Shown one piece after another: positions 26,275 through 35,917 of a stretch of DNA of 64,000 nt (positions are counted from its first letter, which is position 1; each line of letters starts with the position of its first letter). Location: contig NZ_SCOL01000002.1 of assembly GCF_005503015.1 (NCBI RefSeq), positions 1 through 64,000 of the forward strand, in the 5' to 3' direction. The notes beneath the pieces were generated by a model. It saw only the letters and a list, made by a program, of their open reading frames with translations, did not search any database and had not been told where the DNA came from. The DNA is from Bacillus sp. E(2018). GTDB taxonomy: Bacteria; Bacillota; Bacilli; Bacillales; Fictibacillaceae. The position numbers and the translations under genes are program-made.

Positions 26275-29209
26275 CGCCTGCCCAACTTTTCACTTGTTCT
26301 ATCGTAGGAATCGGATACGGCTTGACCATCTTGCCGTCCTTCACATACCCAAACTCTTCCATCTTTCGCTTGATCTCCCGGTCAATCGCAACGACGGAAT
26401 CGTCAACTGCGGATCTCGGGTTCACACCGTCGAACACGATGCGGTTCCAGATGTTCGAAAGCTCACGCTCGATCATGTACGAACCTGGATTCTTCGGTAC
26501 TTCGTATAGATACTCCCATTGCTTCAAAATCGTTTTCTTATGCTGTTCTGGCCACGGAAGGTTCTTGAATGCCTCTAGGTTGGACGTGTTCCACATGTAT
26601 TCTGGTCCGTACAGCATCTGAAGATTGGTCGCGAACTCGGTCTGCGTATCTTCTGACAGCCACCATTTTAAAAGTTCCCACGAATCTTCCTTGCTCTTCG
26701 TTCCTTTGAAGATCATCGCGGACTGACCTGAACCAGTAGCCCAACGCTCCACTGTTCCGTCTTCTTTTTTCACACCCGGATGTGGTGCAATATCCCACCA
26801 TCCTGCGATCTCTGGAGCGGCTGCTGTTAGCTGTGTATATGTCGTAAAGTTAGCCGTCCCGATCGGTAGTGTTGAATATCGGAAATGGTTATAAAAGTTT
26901 GGTACTTGTAACGGCATGCTGTAGATCGTGTTCAGCTCTGCCATGAACTGTATACCTTTTAGCGATTCTTCTGTTCCGATCGCCGTCTTCATGCCATCTT
27001 TTCCGTATAGATTTCCATCAAACTGATACACGAACGGAGCGGTTGCTTGGAACGGCTTAAACCCTGTTGCACCAGCGATGTGTGTATAGTAGTTCATTCC
27101 AAAACGCTGAAGTTCTGGTAAGATGCTCTTCACGTCATCCCACGTATCTGGAACTGGAAGACCGAGTGCTTGCAGGATATCTTTTCGGTAAAACTGAACA
27201 AAGAAATCTTGCGTCTCTGGCATCGCATAAACCGAATCACCGATCATAAGCGGCAGAAAAGCTCCTGGCGAGAACTGCTTGCTGAACTTTTCAAAGTCAT
27301 CGAATTGATGCAGATCAACGGCTGCACCACGAATCGATAACTCGTACGGCAACCATGAAGAGATGCCTAAGGCTATGTCTGGCTGCTTGTTTGAAGCACT
27401 CGCGAGAATCAGCTTCTGCTCTTCTGGCATGATCGAGAATTTTACTTTGATTCCTGTTTCTGGCGTAAAGTTTTGATCAGATAGGTTTTGTAGGAGTTCT
27501 ACGTATTGACGTGGCCGATTCACCCAAACCTCTAACGTATCTTCTTCTGCTTCACTCGCCGAGTAGTTCTCTGAGAAGAACGATAAGAAGAAGCGTTGAA
27601 TCGAATCAATCAGCTTTTCCCAAAAACCAGCTTCTGCATCTGGGACATCTTTTTCATCACCATGCACGTAGAAGCGATCCACCGTTAACGGCTGTTCTGG
27701 CAACGTTACAAGCATGTTTCCGAGCAGCTGTGCCGCTGAAGATGATCCTTCTGACAGCTCAGTAAGTCGGCTTGGAATCTCATTTGGCTTTTTGCTAAGT
27801 GCTCTTAGCTTTTGAACCGCCATCTCAAGCGAGACCATATCTTTTGAATCTTCTTTTGAGTTATCGAGTTTTCTAAGGTAGTTCAGTTCTTTCTCTAGCT
27901 CATCCGCCCAGCCAGCCAATTTTTTATCGATGCCTGGAATGTACTCACTGATCTTCCAGCCGCGAGACGTATCTGTCTGATTTCCCGTAAGCTTTCTGAT
28001 CTCAAGCGTGAGCTCTTCCATCTCGCGCATCACTTTGTTCGTCGTATGAAGAACCGGCTCAACAGGAGCCGCATCCGCTTCTAGACCGATCTGATGTTTC
28101 CCCTTTGATAGATAAAACAGATAATCTTTTCCATCTTCGTCTTCTAGTGTGACGTTGTCCCAATTTTTATTGAATGGAAACGTAACGGGTGAAGTTTCTT
28201 GAAACGGAACTTTTCCGTCGATCAACAGTTTTCGGAAAACCGGACCACCCGTCTCTTTGTTCTGCAGTACTTTAAATGTTAGCTTGTAAAAGCCATCTTT
28301 CTTCACATTAACGTTCCAATTCACCGTTTGACCTGAGTCTTTCCACGATTCAGAACCTAGTGTGTTCAGAAGAAGATTCTTTGGAGAGCTTGGTATCGCT
28401 GATGAATCATCTGCTGCAAAAGGACGTATGTATGAGCTGTTCTTTTCATAGTCCTTCTCAGCTTCACGTGTGATCAGTGTGTCCGCCACTTTTGCATCAT
28501 CATGTTTCTTTACGTATTCTTTATAGCTTGGTAGATTGCTAGTTGATTTAACGTATGCTTTTCCTAGCAGCATCTCACCTGATAGGTTCGTAAGCTGGAT
28601 CGTATTACTTCCTTTTTTCAATTCGTAACGAAGTGGCTCAGACTGCAGCTGACTCGCATCTTCTGCTGTTAACGTGTTCCAACGCTCGATCCGCTTTTGC
28701 TTCGGAATCATATCGTTGTCGAACCGATCTTTCTCAAAGGTGTTTTTCTCGTTTTTCCAGTCGGCCGGAAACACGATTCTGCGGCTTTCGTAAAAAGGAT
28801 AGTTACCGTTTACCTGAATGGCGCCCTCTATTGGAACAACCTCGTTGCTCAGTGGATAATAATCAAACGCTAGCTCATATAGTCCCGCTTCCTCCACATT
28901 CACTTCATAAGAAACGGACTCTCGGTTATGCCAATAGAAAACACGATCGTTATAGCCCTTACTCTCTGATTCTGACAAAAGGTTCTTTTTGTCTTTGATC
29001 TTAAAATCAGAAGGAGAGACAGACGCTTCAAAATCTGAAGCGTCCCCTGTCCCTTTCTTCTCCCAACTTTTAAGGACGGTATGATAGTTTTCCTCCACGA
29101 CTTTTTCGGCAGGCTTGTTATCCTGACTGTTGCCTTCAGCAGATGCATAGGGTTGTGGAATAATGAGACACAGCGCTAAACCTAACCAAAGAAATCTTTT
29201 AAACTTCAT
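26249..29209 (-). CDS. Large solute-binding protein with N-terminal carbohydrate-binding-like domains
   Basis: 986-residue exported protein. A signal peptide (1-25, PYASAEG) lacks a lipobox. Two beta-sandwich domains resembling carbohydrate-binding modules follow (about 75-225 and 265-390, with [19 protein letters not shown] and [24 protein letters not shown]). A helical linker (about 390-540) leads to a complete SBP_bac_1 domain (about 555-980; [60 protein letters not shown]). Ordinary binding proteins of this class have about 430 residues. It probably captures a polymer or oligomer and hands it to the adjacent permeases. How it stays at the cell surface is unclear. Confidence 0.8.
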   Translation of the reverse strand: MKFKRFLWLGLALCLIIPQPYASAEGNSQDNKPAEKVVEENYHTVLKSWEKKGTGDASDFEASVSPSDFKIKDKKNLLSESESKGYNDRVFYWHNRESVSYEVNVEEAGLYELAFDYYPLSNEVVPIEGAIQVNGNYPFYESRRIVFPADWKNEKNTFEKDRFDNDMIPKQKRIERWNTLTAEDASQLQSEPLRYELKKGSNTIQLTNLSGEMLLGKAYVKSTSNLPSYKEYVKKHDDAKVADTLITREAEKDYEKNSSYIRPFAADDSSAIPSSPKNLLLNTLGSESWKDSGQTVNWNVNVKKDGFYKLTFKVLQNKETGGPVFRKLLIDGKVPFQETSPVTFPFNKNWDNVTLEDEDGKDYLFYLSKGKHQIGLEADAAPVEPVLHTTNKVMREMEELTLEIRKLTGNQTDTSRGWKISEYIPGIDKKLAGWADELEKELNYLRKLDNSKEDSKDMVSLEMAVQKLRALSKKPNEIPSRLTELSEGSSSAAQLLGNMLVTLPEQPLTVDRFYVHGDEKDVPDAEAGFWEKLIDSIQRFFLSFFSENYSASEAEEDTLEVWVNRPRQYVELLQNLSDQNFTPETGIKVKFSIMPEEQKLILASASNKQPDIALGISSWLPYELSIRGAAVDLHQFDDFEKFSKQFSPGAFLPLMIGDSVYAMPETQDFFVQFYRKDILQALGLPVPDTWDDVKSILPELQRFGMNYYTHIAGATGFKPFQATAPFVYQFDGNLYGKDGMKTAIGTEESLKGIQFMAELNTIYSMPLQVPNFYNHFRYSTLPIGTANFTTYTQLTAAAPEIAGWWDIAPHPGVKKEDGTVERWATGSGQSAMIFKGTKSKEDSWELLKWWLSEDTQTEFATNLQMLYGPEYMWNTSNLEAFKNLPWPEQHKKTILKQWEYLYEVPKNPGSYMIERELSNIWNRIVFDGVNPRSAVDDSVVAIDREIKRKMEEFGYVKDGKMVKPYPIPTIEQVKSWAGDENEKETK

Positions 29210-29240
29210 ACTATCAACCTCCCCTTAAACTTCAGGCTTT

Positions 29241-30605
29241 CTATTTATCTTTTAAAGCCTCACTTGCTTCTTTACTCTTTTGGTCTGCTAATTGATCAAG
29301 CTGTTTTGCGTAGTCTTCAATCTTCAGGTTTCCTTTGATTACGTTATCTAAAATGACAGCCACTTTCGCGTTCGCTTCTTCTCCAACCTTCACGCCAGTT
29401 GGTGCTTCCCAACGTGCATCTACATAGCCAGGTACGGTTTTAACCGGCTCAACGATTGCGTTGTCTAAGTTGTCGTAAGCTGTTTTGATTCCTGGTACTT
29501 CATTGATCGCAAAGTACTCGTCTAAAATTTCAGGATCTGCGTTAACTGGTAGTGTGTTCAGTGCTTTTCCTTCTTTTTCAGCGATTTCCATACGCTTCAT
29601 GAAGCCTTCTTTACCGAAAGACATCCACTTAGAGAAAAGGAATGCTTCTTCTGCATGTTTACTTGTTTTAGAGATTCCAACAAAGTCGTTCGTTACACCC
29701 GTTCTTCCACCAGGAAGACCGATGAAATCAAAGTCAAACGTTCCTTTTTCAACGAGTGCAGGAACTCCCCAAGTACCGTCCCATTTCACAGCAACTTGTC
29801 CGTTCATCCATACTTCTTCTGGGTTCTCACCTTTAAAGTTAGCTTTCAAGTCATCTGGAAGTGACTCGTATGCGTAGTTGTTCGTTGTAATCTCTTTTGC
29901 AAGATTCGCTCCTGCGATAAATTCTTTTGAATCAAGAGAATATTGTCCGTCTTTAACCGTATACCAGCCCATGTCTGGGTTTGCCGCAGCCGGATACCAG
30001 TCCGTTACAGAGAACGCGTGGTTTGTTCCAGCTACACCTTTGTTGATGTTCGTTACTTCTTTAATAGATTTTGTGTACTCTTCAATTGAAAAACCAAACT
30101 CAGGGTAATCGAGGTTCGCTTCGTTGAACAAATCTTTGTTTACTAAGTAGCCTAAGAAATGCTGTGCAAATGGAACCGCATACACTTTATCGTTGTAAGT
30201 CGCTGATTCACGAACTGCTTCTGGAATGTTAGCAAAATCTTTATCTTTTTCCGTCATTTTCGTGATGTCCATCAACCAGTCGTTTGATAGTGATGATGGA
30301 ATCTGTGGAAGAGCAAAAACGTCTGGCATCTTGCCCGCACTTGCTGCAGCAGCTAGCGTTCCGTTCCAGTCTGTCGGGTTAATCGACTCGTCGATTTTCA
30401 CTTTGATGTTCGGATACTTTTTCTCGAACGCTTTGATCATAAGGCGCTCAAGGTTTTGTTCTTTTTCCGTACCAAGTGACCAGCTAGCATATGAGATGGT
30501 TACGTTTTCTTTCTTGTCGTCAGAGCTTGCTTTGTCATCTGAGCTACAAGCTGCTACTGAAAATAGCAGTGCGATGATCATGAATAGTGATAATACTTTC
30601 TTCAT
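29241..30605 (-). CDS. Extracellular sugar-binding lipoprotein
   Basis: 454-residue family 1 solute-binding protein. Signal peptide with lipobox SVAAC at about 16-20, so it is anchored by lipid. The body follows the family (SYASWSLGTEKEQNLERLM, FEKKYPNIKVKIDE, AVKWDGTWGVPAL, GISKTSKHAEEAFLFSKWM). It is the first of two binding proteins in the operon, 31 bp upstream of the large fused one. A GGGGAG site precedes the ATG. The substrate is inferred only from the neighbouring GH3/GH35/GH144 enzymes. Confidence 0.9.
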   Translation of the reverse strand: MKKVLSLFMIIALLFSVAACSSDDKASSDDKKENVTISYASWSLGTEKEQNLERLMIKAFEKKYPNIKVKIDESINPTDWNGTLAAAASAGKMPDVFALPQIPSSLSNDWLMDITKMTEKDKDFANIPEAVRESATYNDKVYAVPFAQHFLGYLVNKDLFNEANLDYPEFGFSIEEYTKSIKEVTNINKGVAGTNHAFSVTDWYPAAANPDMGWYTVKDGQYSLDSKEFIAGANLAKEITTNNYAYESLPDDLKANFKGENPEEVWMNGQVAVKWDGTWGVPALVEKGTFDFDFIGLPGGRTGVTNDFVGISKTSKHAEEAFLFSKWMSFGKEGFMKRMEIAEKEGKALNTLPVNADPEILDEYFAINEVPGIKTAYDNLDNAIVEPVKTVPGYVDARWEAPTGVKVGEEANAKVAVILDNVIKGNLKIEDYAKQLDQLADQKSKEASEALKDK

Positions 30606-30664
30606 TACCTATCAACTCCCCAATTAATTTTATTTGCTATTTCGCTCTGTTGCTTTTGAAAGCT

Positions 30665-30793
30665 GTTGATTTCCGTTTCAGGTGCTCGCTTTCCGGGGGG
30701 CGTGCGGTGAGCCACCTTGGCACCTTGTGCCCTTAGGTGTCTCACCTGTCCCGCTGATCCCCCAGGAGTCTCGCACCTTCCACTGCAATCAAC
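30665..30793. repeat. Bacillaceae-type imperfect palindromic repeat
   Basis: A GC-rich element of about 129 bp with ends GTTGATTTCCG and GCAATCAAC. It contains several inverted repeats and the conserved words CGCTTTCC, GGTGAGCCACC and CAGGAGTCTCGC. A near-identical copy with an internal insertion lies at 54873-55123. Elements of this kind are common between genes in Bacillaceae. Here it sits inside the GH35-to-binding-protein gap (30606-30853) of the operon. Confidence 0.7.
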
Positions 30794-30853
30794 TATTCGA
30801 TGATGATAATAAGAACAAAATGCATCAGTCGCAACAGTTAGAAATAACCTTAC

Positions 30854-33244
30854 TTATGGTCGAATAGCGTTTGCGAACGCTGGTTGAAACCGGATGGATG
30901 TTGTGTCTTCTGTTGTTGAAATTAGCACTTTGTATGTGTGCTCTTGGACTTCCTCTATTGAAACCTCTTTGTTGTTTACAGGTTTCCAGGAGGTGGAACG
31001 GAAGACGAATTCTTCTTCTTTTTGAATCATTTTTATAGTGAGTGAGATCTCGTCTTGTTGCTGTAGCGTCTCATAGATTTCACCAGTACCGTATTCGATG
31101 AACAAGTCTTCATGTAACGGTACGTTGACTGGTAGCATGAGGCCGCTTCGCATTGGAATCGAGATTTCTTTTCCACCGAAAAGGGTTGATCCGTCGTACG
31201 TGATTGTCGTCGTCTTCTTAAATTCATCAAAGTTTTGAAGGAAGAAGAAGTCTCCTTTTTCTGGTGAAGATCGAACGGTAATATCAAGCTCTTCTTCTAA
31301 TGTAAAACGACTCTGTATCCCTACTCGTTTGGCAAGCTCAACAATGATGTCGTTTTGATAATGAAAACCGTGATCCATTCCAATACCAAACATATAGAGT
31401 TGACCTTTTCCAAGCTGTTTTTCGAACGCGATCACTTGATCTGGGTTGTCCTCAAGATGTGCGAACGCTCCATCTGTTGTTTCATAGATCTCAGCCCGGT
31501 CGATCAACACGTTATCCGCCTGATCAATCTGACCAAACACGCGGTGCTTTGTTTCTTTTACCGTTACATTGATATAATCTTTTAAAATCGTGCACGGTAC
31601 GTTTTTCAGCGTTTTCGTCGGAATTCTCGGGAACAGGATGAGCCTTCCGCCGTTCTCTAAATATGAAACAAGTTTTTGCTGAATGTTTTCATCCATCCAC
31701 TCTGTGGTAAACATCCATAGAGAAGGGATTTCATTCGGATCGATTTCGGCATCATCCTGCACATTAATCGCATCATAGATGATGTTGTTCACGCGAAGCG
31801 CCTTCGCGATGCCGTTCGCCATAAAGGTCTCTCGTTCACGTTGGATCTGATTGACCATGTTTTTCGTATGCTCGTCATGAAACTCCGTCATGTAATAATC
31901 CGGATAAAAACCGAGATGCGTATCAACGATAGGCTTAGTTTGTAAAAGTGAACTCTCAAAAGTTTGAAGCAACTTTCCAATATGTTGAATCACAGGATAG
32001 TGCGGATTTTTCTTGCCCGACTTTGTGAGTGGCGCCTGCCAATCGTGACGTCTGCCGAACAAGCCGATGTTTTCATAGTTCTCGCCCGCACCAAACATGT
32101 AATAGTTCACACCGTTCATCCCGTCCGCGATGCATAAACGCGTTGTTAGATCAAACGTTGTCGGTTGAAGCTTCGGCTTGTCGTGGATGCTTCCACCTTG
32201 AAATTCAGCTGAGAAAAGCGGCTGCTCTTTCCATTGGATCGCTTTTGTAAAGGCATTTGCTAAAACGATATCTACATAGCTGTCATACTCGATGTTGCCG
32301 ATATAATAATCACCAGCCATGAGTGTGTTCTCTATCTTGGCGGTCTCGAGCAGCTGCGAAATGCCGATTGGATACATCGTTCCGCGCTTTAAGATATCGA
32401 TTCCATGAAAGCCATGAATGTTCACGACGAACGGAACGTCGATGCCTTTTTCCTCTGCCGACTGTTTAAGATGCTCGATGAAACGCTTGTAATGCTGTCT
32501 TAAAAAGAGTCCAAACTCATTTCGTAGGGCATGAGCGTAGATCGCTTCAGGCTTTTTTGTCATGTTCTCCGCGAACGACTGAATCTCGCTAAACGGAATG
32601 CGGAATGTTTCTTGAAACGATTGCTCATTGTAATTGGTTGTAAGATGATGTTGGAATTCTTGCAGTGTATAAGCATTGTAATCCGGCTGATTCGTCACCC
32701 AGTGGAACATTCCCACTTCGTTATCAAGCTGGAAAAGGATAACCGGACCGCCGTTTGTTACGAGGAACGGCTTAATAACGGCACATACCTTTTCATACCA
32801 AAGCTCTGTTTTTTCTAAAAAGGTTGGGTGACTGTAACTCACGACTCTGGTCGGATGAATCTCGCCACCGTTCGTTTTCGCTACCGCTTCCGGATAGTTT
32901 TCAATAAACCACGTTGGAACACCATGATCCACGATTTCTGCCATCACGTATGGTCCCGGACGGACTAAACAGTACATCCCCTCTTCTTTTACGAGCTGCA
33001 GAAACGTATGTAGATCACGTTCTGGACGAGACGTTCCGGTAAGATCCGTAACACCTTCCTCATACTCGTGAAAAATCCATGGTACGTACGTGCTGATCAT
33101 GTTCGCTCCTGCTTCTTTTACTTGCTGTATGCGCTCGCGCCAGTCTTGCTTCGGGATTCGAAAGTAGTGAAGCTCTCCTCCGAACAAGAAGACCTCCTGA
33201 CCATCCACGATCACCTTTTCATCTTTTATTGCTATGTTCTTCAT
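30854..33244 (-). CDS. GH35 glycosidase, copy 2, first gene of the glycan operon
   Basis: 796-residue family 35 glycosidase, paralogous to the one at 14319-16730. The barrel has RPGPYVMAE, the acid/base Glu in VILFQLDNEVG (about residue 175) and a probable nucleophile in LFSAEFQGG (about 345). The C-terminal half matches its paralogue (LENGGRLILFPRIP). No signal peptide, so intracellular. It is the promoter-proximal gene: a sigma-A promoter, one perfect cre and three GAAACGTTTC operators lie upstream. Expression should therefore follow the inducer of the unidentified LacI-type regulator and be repressed by glucose. Confidence 0.85.
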   Translation of the reverse strand: MKNIAIKDEKVIVDGQEVFLFGGELHYFRIPKQDWRERIQQVKEAGANMISTYVPWIFHEYEEGVTDLTGTSRPERDLHTFLQLVKEEGMYCLVRPGPYVMAEIVDHGVPTWFIENYPEAVAKTNGGEIHPTRVVSYSHPTFLEKTELWYEKVCAVIKPFLVTNGGPVILFQLDNEVGMFHWVTNQPDYNAYTLQEFQHHLTTNYNEQSFQETFRIPFSEIQSFAENMTKKPEAIYAHALRNEFGLFLRQHYKRFIEHLKQSAEEKGIDVPFVVNIHGFHGIDILKRGTMYPIGISQLLETAKIENTLMAGDYYIGNIEYDSYVDIVLANAFTKAIQWKEQPLFSAEFQGGSIHDKPKLQPTTFDLTTRLCIADGMNGVNYYMFGAGENYENIGLFGRRHDWQAPLTKSGKKNPHYPVIQHIGKLLQTFESSLLQTKPIVDTHLGFYPDYYMTEFHDEHTKNMVNQIQRERETFMANGIAKALRVNNIIYDAINVQDDAEIDPNEIPSLWMFTTEWMDENIQQKLVSYLENGGRLILFPRIPTKTLKNVPCTILKDYINVTVKETKHRVFGQIDQADNVLIDRAEIYETTDGAFAHLEDNPDQVIAFEKQLGKGQLYMFGIGMDHGFHYQNDIIVELAKRVGIQSRFTLEEELDITVRSSPEKGDFFFLQNFDEFKKTTTITYDGSTLFGGKEISIPMRSGLMLPVNVPLHEDLFIEYGTGEIYETLQQQDEISLTIKMIQKEEEFVFRSTSWKPVNNKEVSIEEVQEHTYKVLISTTEDTTSIRFQPAFANAIRP

Positions 33245-33327
33245 AAATCACCTCTTCATCCGGTAAACCGGGGTACTGGAGTAAAAAATAGTTTAAATCA
33301 TGTGGTTGCTGCGTTTGGGTATAGCAG

Positions 33328-33343
33328 TTCGAAACGTTTCGAT
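33328..33343. promoter_or_regulatory. LacI-type operator O1
   Basis: TTCGAAACGTTTCGAT, palindromic except at the outer bases, between the promoter and the GH35 start codon. Same core as 11779-11794. Confidence 0.7.
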
Positions 33344-33372
33344 ATTGTGTAAAAAAATAGGGTTTTCGGTAG

Positions 33373-33388
33373 ATATAAACGTTTTGAT
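33373..33388. promoter_or_regulatory. LacI-type operator O2 (degenerate)
   Basis: ATATAAACGTTTTGAT, sharing the AAACGTTT core with O1, 45 bp from it. Confidence 0.45.
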
Positions 33389-33421
33389 TGTTGCTCGATA
33401 CCAAAAATCCTCATTTTTCCA

Positions 33422-33437
33422 ATAGAAACGTTTCACT
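33422..33437. promoter_or_regulatory. LacI-type operator O3
   Basis: ATAGAAACGTTTCACT with the intact GAAACGTTTC core, just downstream of the -10 of the GH35 promoter, where it would block initiation. Confidence 0.6.
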
Positions 33438-33444
33438 TTTCAAT

Positions 33445-33473
33445 ATTATAATCCAACTTGTAAACGGTTACAA
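33445..33473 (-). promoter_or_regulatory. Sigma-A promoter of the glycan operon
   Basis: Minus strand TTGTAA (33468-33473), 17-bp spacer, TATAAT (33445-33450). The cre box overlaps the -35. Confidence 0.8.
33459..33472. promoter_or_regulatory. Perfect cre box
   Basis: TGTAAACGGTTACA fits TGTAANCGNTNACA fully and covers the -35 of the GH35 promoter, so CcpA should repress the operon. Confidence 0.85.
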
Positions 33474-33551
33474 TATAATTTTCTAAAAATTATGACCTGT
33501 TTAAGTGTCTAAACTGTTAAATTCAAACTATTTACTTTGAAGGGCTTTGTT

Positions 33552-33701
33552 TTTACGGTACGTGTTATTTTATTTGTTACGCGTTCGCTGGTAAATGGGT
33601 TGTAATCACCTGTAAAGTAGTGGTTTCCACCTATGAATCTGTATTATTCACCGCAAAATGACAGGTAACCACCTAAAACAGCTCCCCTACCACCTCTAAC
33701 A
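33552..33701 (+). repeat. Phased array, family A copy 3
   Basis: Header TTTACGGTACGTG, then words starting at 33586, 33607, 33628, 33649, 33670 and 33691, all steps 21 bp. It lies between the divergent GH35 and NERD genes; the remainder of the 33245-33779 gap is the GH35 control region described above. Confidence 0.8.
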
Positions 33702-33779
33702 GAATTTCAGCAATCATATAAAGGACTTTTCAATAGAGAAATAGAAGTAAATAAGGATGATAATTGAAGGAGTGATGCA

Positions 33780-34744
33780 ATGATAGTAAAAGATGTCACA
33801 GAGTCACCCAAAATTGAACAGCTTAGACTCATACTTAAACGTTATTCGCTAGAATCTAGTGTACGAAAGGAAATGGAGCTTGAATTAGCCAGAAGTCTTG
33901 CAGGCTTTAAAGGTGAACAATCGCTGCAATACCACCTCCATCTTTTGCCGGATGAAGACTGTTTAATCTTACATGATCTCCGCATACCTCATGGAAACTA
34001 CCACTTTCAGCTCGATATCCTCATCTTAACTTCAACCTTTTTTCTCATAATCGAAGTAAAAAATATGGCTGGTACACTCATCTTTGACCGTGAATTCCAT
34101 CAGCTGCACCGGATCCTTAACAACATAGAAGAAACCTTTCCTGATCCTCTCTCTCAGCTATATCGTCAGACCTTTTTGCTGCGCGAGTGGTTAAAACGGC
34201 ATCAGTATCCCGACATTCCCGTCGAATCCATCGTAATCATTAGCAATCCAAACACCTCGATTAAATCTACCCCTGGTGAGAAATCGCTCCCTGTCACGCA
34301 TAGCTCCAATTTGTTACCTACCTTCCATCTCTATCAAAAAAACCACTCGCACGAAGTTCTCTCAAAAAAAGAATTAAAAAAATTACACGCCAATTAGTAA
34401 AACAGCATTCACCGAGTTCATCAGATCTTTATCAGCAATTTAATATAAAGAAACAAGACTTGATTAAAGGCGTCCGTTGCGATGGTTGCGATAGCATCAG
34501 TATGGTTCGACTCAAGAGAAAGTGGTTCTGTTTGCAATGCGGTCACACTAGTAAATACGCTCATATTGCGTCATTAAAAGAGTATGCTCGGTTGATCAGC
34601 CCCATTATTACAACCCGTGAGTGCTGTGTTTTTTTGCAAGTTCCTTCTCAAGATTGTGTGAAGCATCTGCTCTCCACCCTTCACTTGCCAACTTCTCAAA
34701 CGAAAAGGAAGAAGCTCTATCATCTGGATGGTCTTTTTGTATGA
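33780..34744 (+). pseudogene. NERD-domain protein, frameshifted
   Basis: Two adjoining frames together form one NERD-domain protein with a C-terminal zinc ribbon. Frame 1 (33780-34397) carries the nuclease-related domain (FQLDILILTSTFFLIIEVKN). Frame 2 carries the ribbon (RCDGCDSISM, FCLQCGH) and ends at 34744. Frame 2 is open upstream to the A7 tract at 34376-34382, where a single-base shift would join KKELKK to ITRQLVKQ and give about 320 residues, the usual size. The cause may be a genuine slip at the A run or a sequencing error. NERD proteins are thought to act on nucleic acid; the exact role is unknown. Confidence 0.75.
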
Positions 34745-34752
34745 AGTACCTG

Positions 34753-34912
34753 TTTTACGGTACGTGTTTTTATATGTATTACGCGTTCGCCGGCAATTAG
34801 ATTGATTAGATTGTAATCACCTGAAACAGACTTACTTTCACCTATGATAAACGTATTTTCACCTGAACGGATTCACTGACCACCTAAAATAACACTTGTT
34901 TCACCGCTACAA
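34753..34912 (+). repeat. Phased array, family A copy 4
   Basis: Header, then words starting at 34788, 34818, 34839, 34860, 34881 and 34902. The first step is 30 bp because an ATTGATTAGATT-type stretch is duplicated; the others are 21 bp. Confidence 0.8.
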
Positions 34913-34938
34913 TAATAAACGAACTACTTTCCAAGCAA

Positions 34939-34966
34939 AAGCTGACTCATATTTAGGAGTCAGCTT
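34939..34966. other. Perfect hairpin without T tract
   Basis: AAGCTGACTC and GAGTCAGCTT pair around 8 bases. No T run follows on either strand, so it is not a typical terminator. The remaining stretch 34967-35237 up to the type VII module is AT-rich; I see no clear promoter in it, although the module must be transcribed from there. Confidence 0.5.
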
Positions 34967-35237
34967 AACAAACATGTCTGTCAAATAGGAAACCTTTCCA
35001 TGTTTTTACTCGTATTACTCATTTATCTGTACCCTACTACCTTAAGATCTGATCATTAGGTCCTAATCAAGGTTAACAGTTATCAAAAAAAGGGTTATAT
35101 TTCCATAAATATAGGGTAAAAGGTCTTTAAAACATCATTTTTGCTTATTATTGGAATTTAGTACTAAAGGGCAATTTTTCCTATTGTCTATTACGTGTAA
35201 AATAGTTCAGTAACCATTTATTTCTGAGGTGAATGCA

Positions 35238-35615
35238 ATGAAAGATAATTCTCAACTAATTATGTCGTTAAATAGTTCAATATCTAACCTTACTGGACAG
35301 ATGAATGACAACCAAGAAAAAATAAATTTATTACGTAAATCTCATTCAGAGCTTACAAACGAACACCAAATATTTGATGAAAACAAGAGTCTCATTAATA
35401 AGCCTTCACTAGACTCCTCGGTCTGGAACGGTAAAAGTGCCGTTCGCTTTAGTGAGGAACGCTCAGCAATGGAGCAATCCTATATTTCTATGAGTGGGAT
35501 AATCGAGAACCAGTTAGAGGATATAATGAACAAAATTAATGAATTGGAGAGTTCCAATGCATCATTAGCGAACTCCATTTCATCAAAAAGAACACAACTT
35601 TCCAACTTAAAATAA
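35238..35615 (+). CDS. YwqH-like (DUF5082) helper of an LXG effector
   Basis: 125-residue, almost wholly helical protein with two long coiled segments around a central SSVWNGKSAVRF (W-x-G like). This fits the DUF5082/YwqH family found just before LXG toxins. Such LXG-associated proteins bind the LXG domain and help target it to the type VII secretion system. The ATG at 35238 was chosen for its GAGGTGA site; a GTG at 35229 is too close. First gene of a compact six-gene unit. Confidence 0.75.
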   Translation: MKDNSQLIMSLNSSISNLTGQMNDNQEKINLLRKSHSELTNEHQIFDENKSLINKPSLDSSVWNGKSAVRFSEERSAMEQSYISMSGIIENQLEDIMNKINELESSNASLANSISSKRTQLSNLK

Positions 35616-35627
35616 AGAGGTGGTATT

Positions 35628-35900
35628 ATGTCATCAGAAATTAAAGTAGTTAGAAGTGAGGTAGAACCTGCTTTTGCGGACTTGAAGAACAAGATACAAG
35701 CTTTAGACACGACTAATCCAAATTGCACATTTTCTAAAACTCAAATGAATGTCACAACTAAGATGTTAGAAATCGAAAAGCTTTATTATGAAATATTAGA
35801 TAACTATAAATCCACTTTAACATCTGTTGAAAGTGATGCATGGGAAAGTATTGAAGCCATTTTTCAAACGGATCAGAACCTTTCCAGAATTACTAAATAA
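35628..35900 (+). CDS. YwqI-like (DUF5344, TIGR04197) type VII helper
   Basis: 90-residue helical protein of WXG100-like size with the family pattern KVVRSEVEPAFADLKNKI. It is expected to pair with the preceding DUF5082 protein and the following LXG effector as a secreted or chaperoning complex. GAGGTGG precedes the ATG, 12 bp after the previous stop. No classical WXG motif is present, as usual for this family. Confidence 0.8.
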   Translation: MSSEIKVVRSEVEPAFADLKNKIQALDTTNPNCTFSKTQMNVTTKMLEIEKLYYEILDNYKSTLTSVESDAWESIEAIFQTDQNLSRITK

Positions 35901-35917
35901 TGAAGGAGACTTAAAAG

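Noticed and set aside
30665..30793. Insertion sequence end or MITE with transposase
   Set aside because: No transposase and no clear target duplication; fits a dispersed palindromic repeat instead.
34450..34744. Separate small zinc-ribbon gene
   Set aside because: Its frame is open upstream to the A7 tract and continues the NERD protein, so a frameshifted single gene explains it better.
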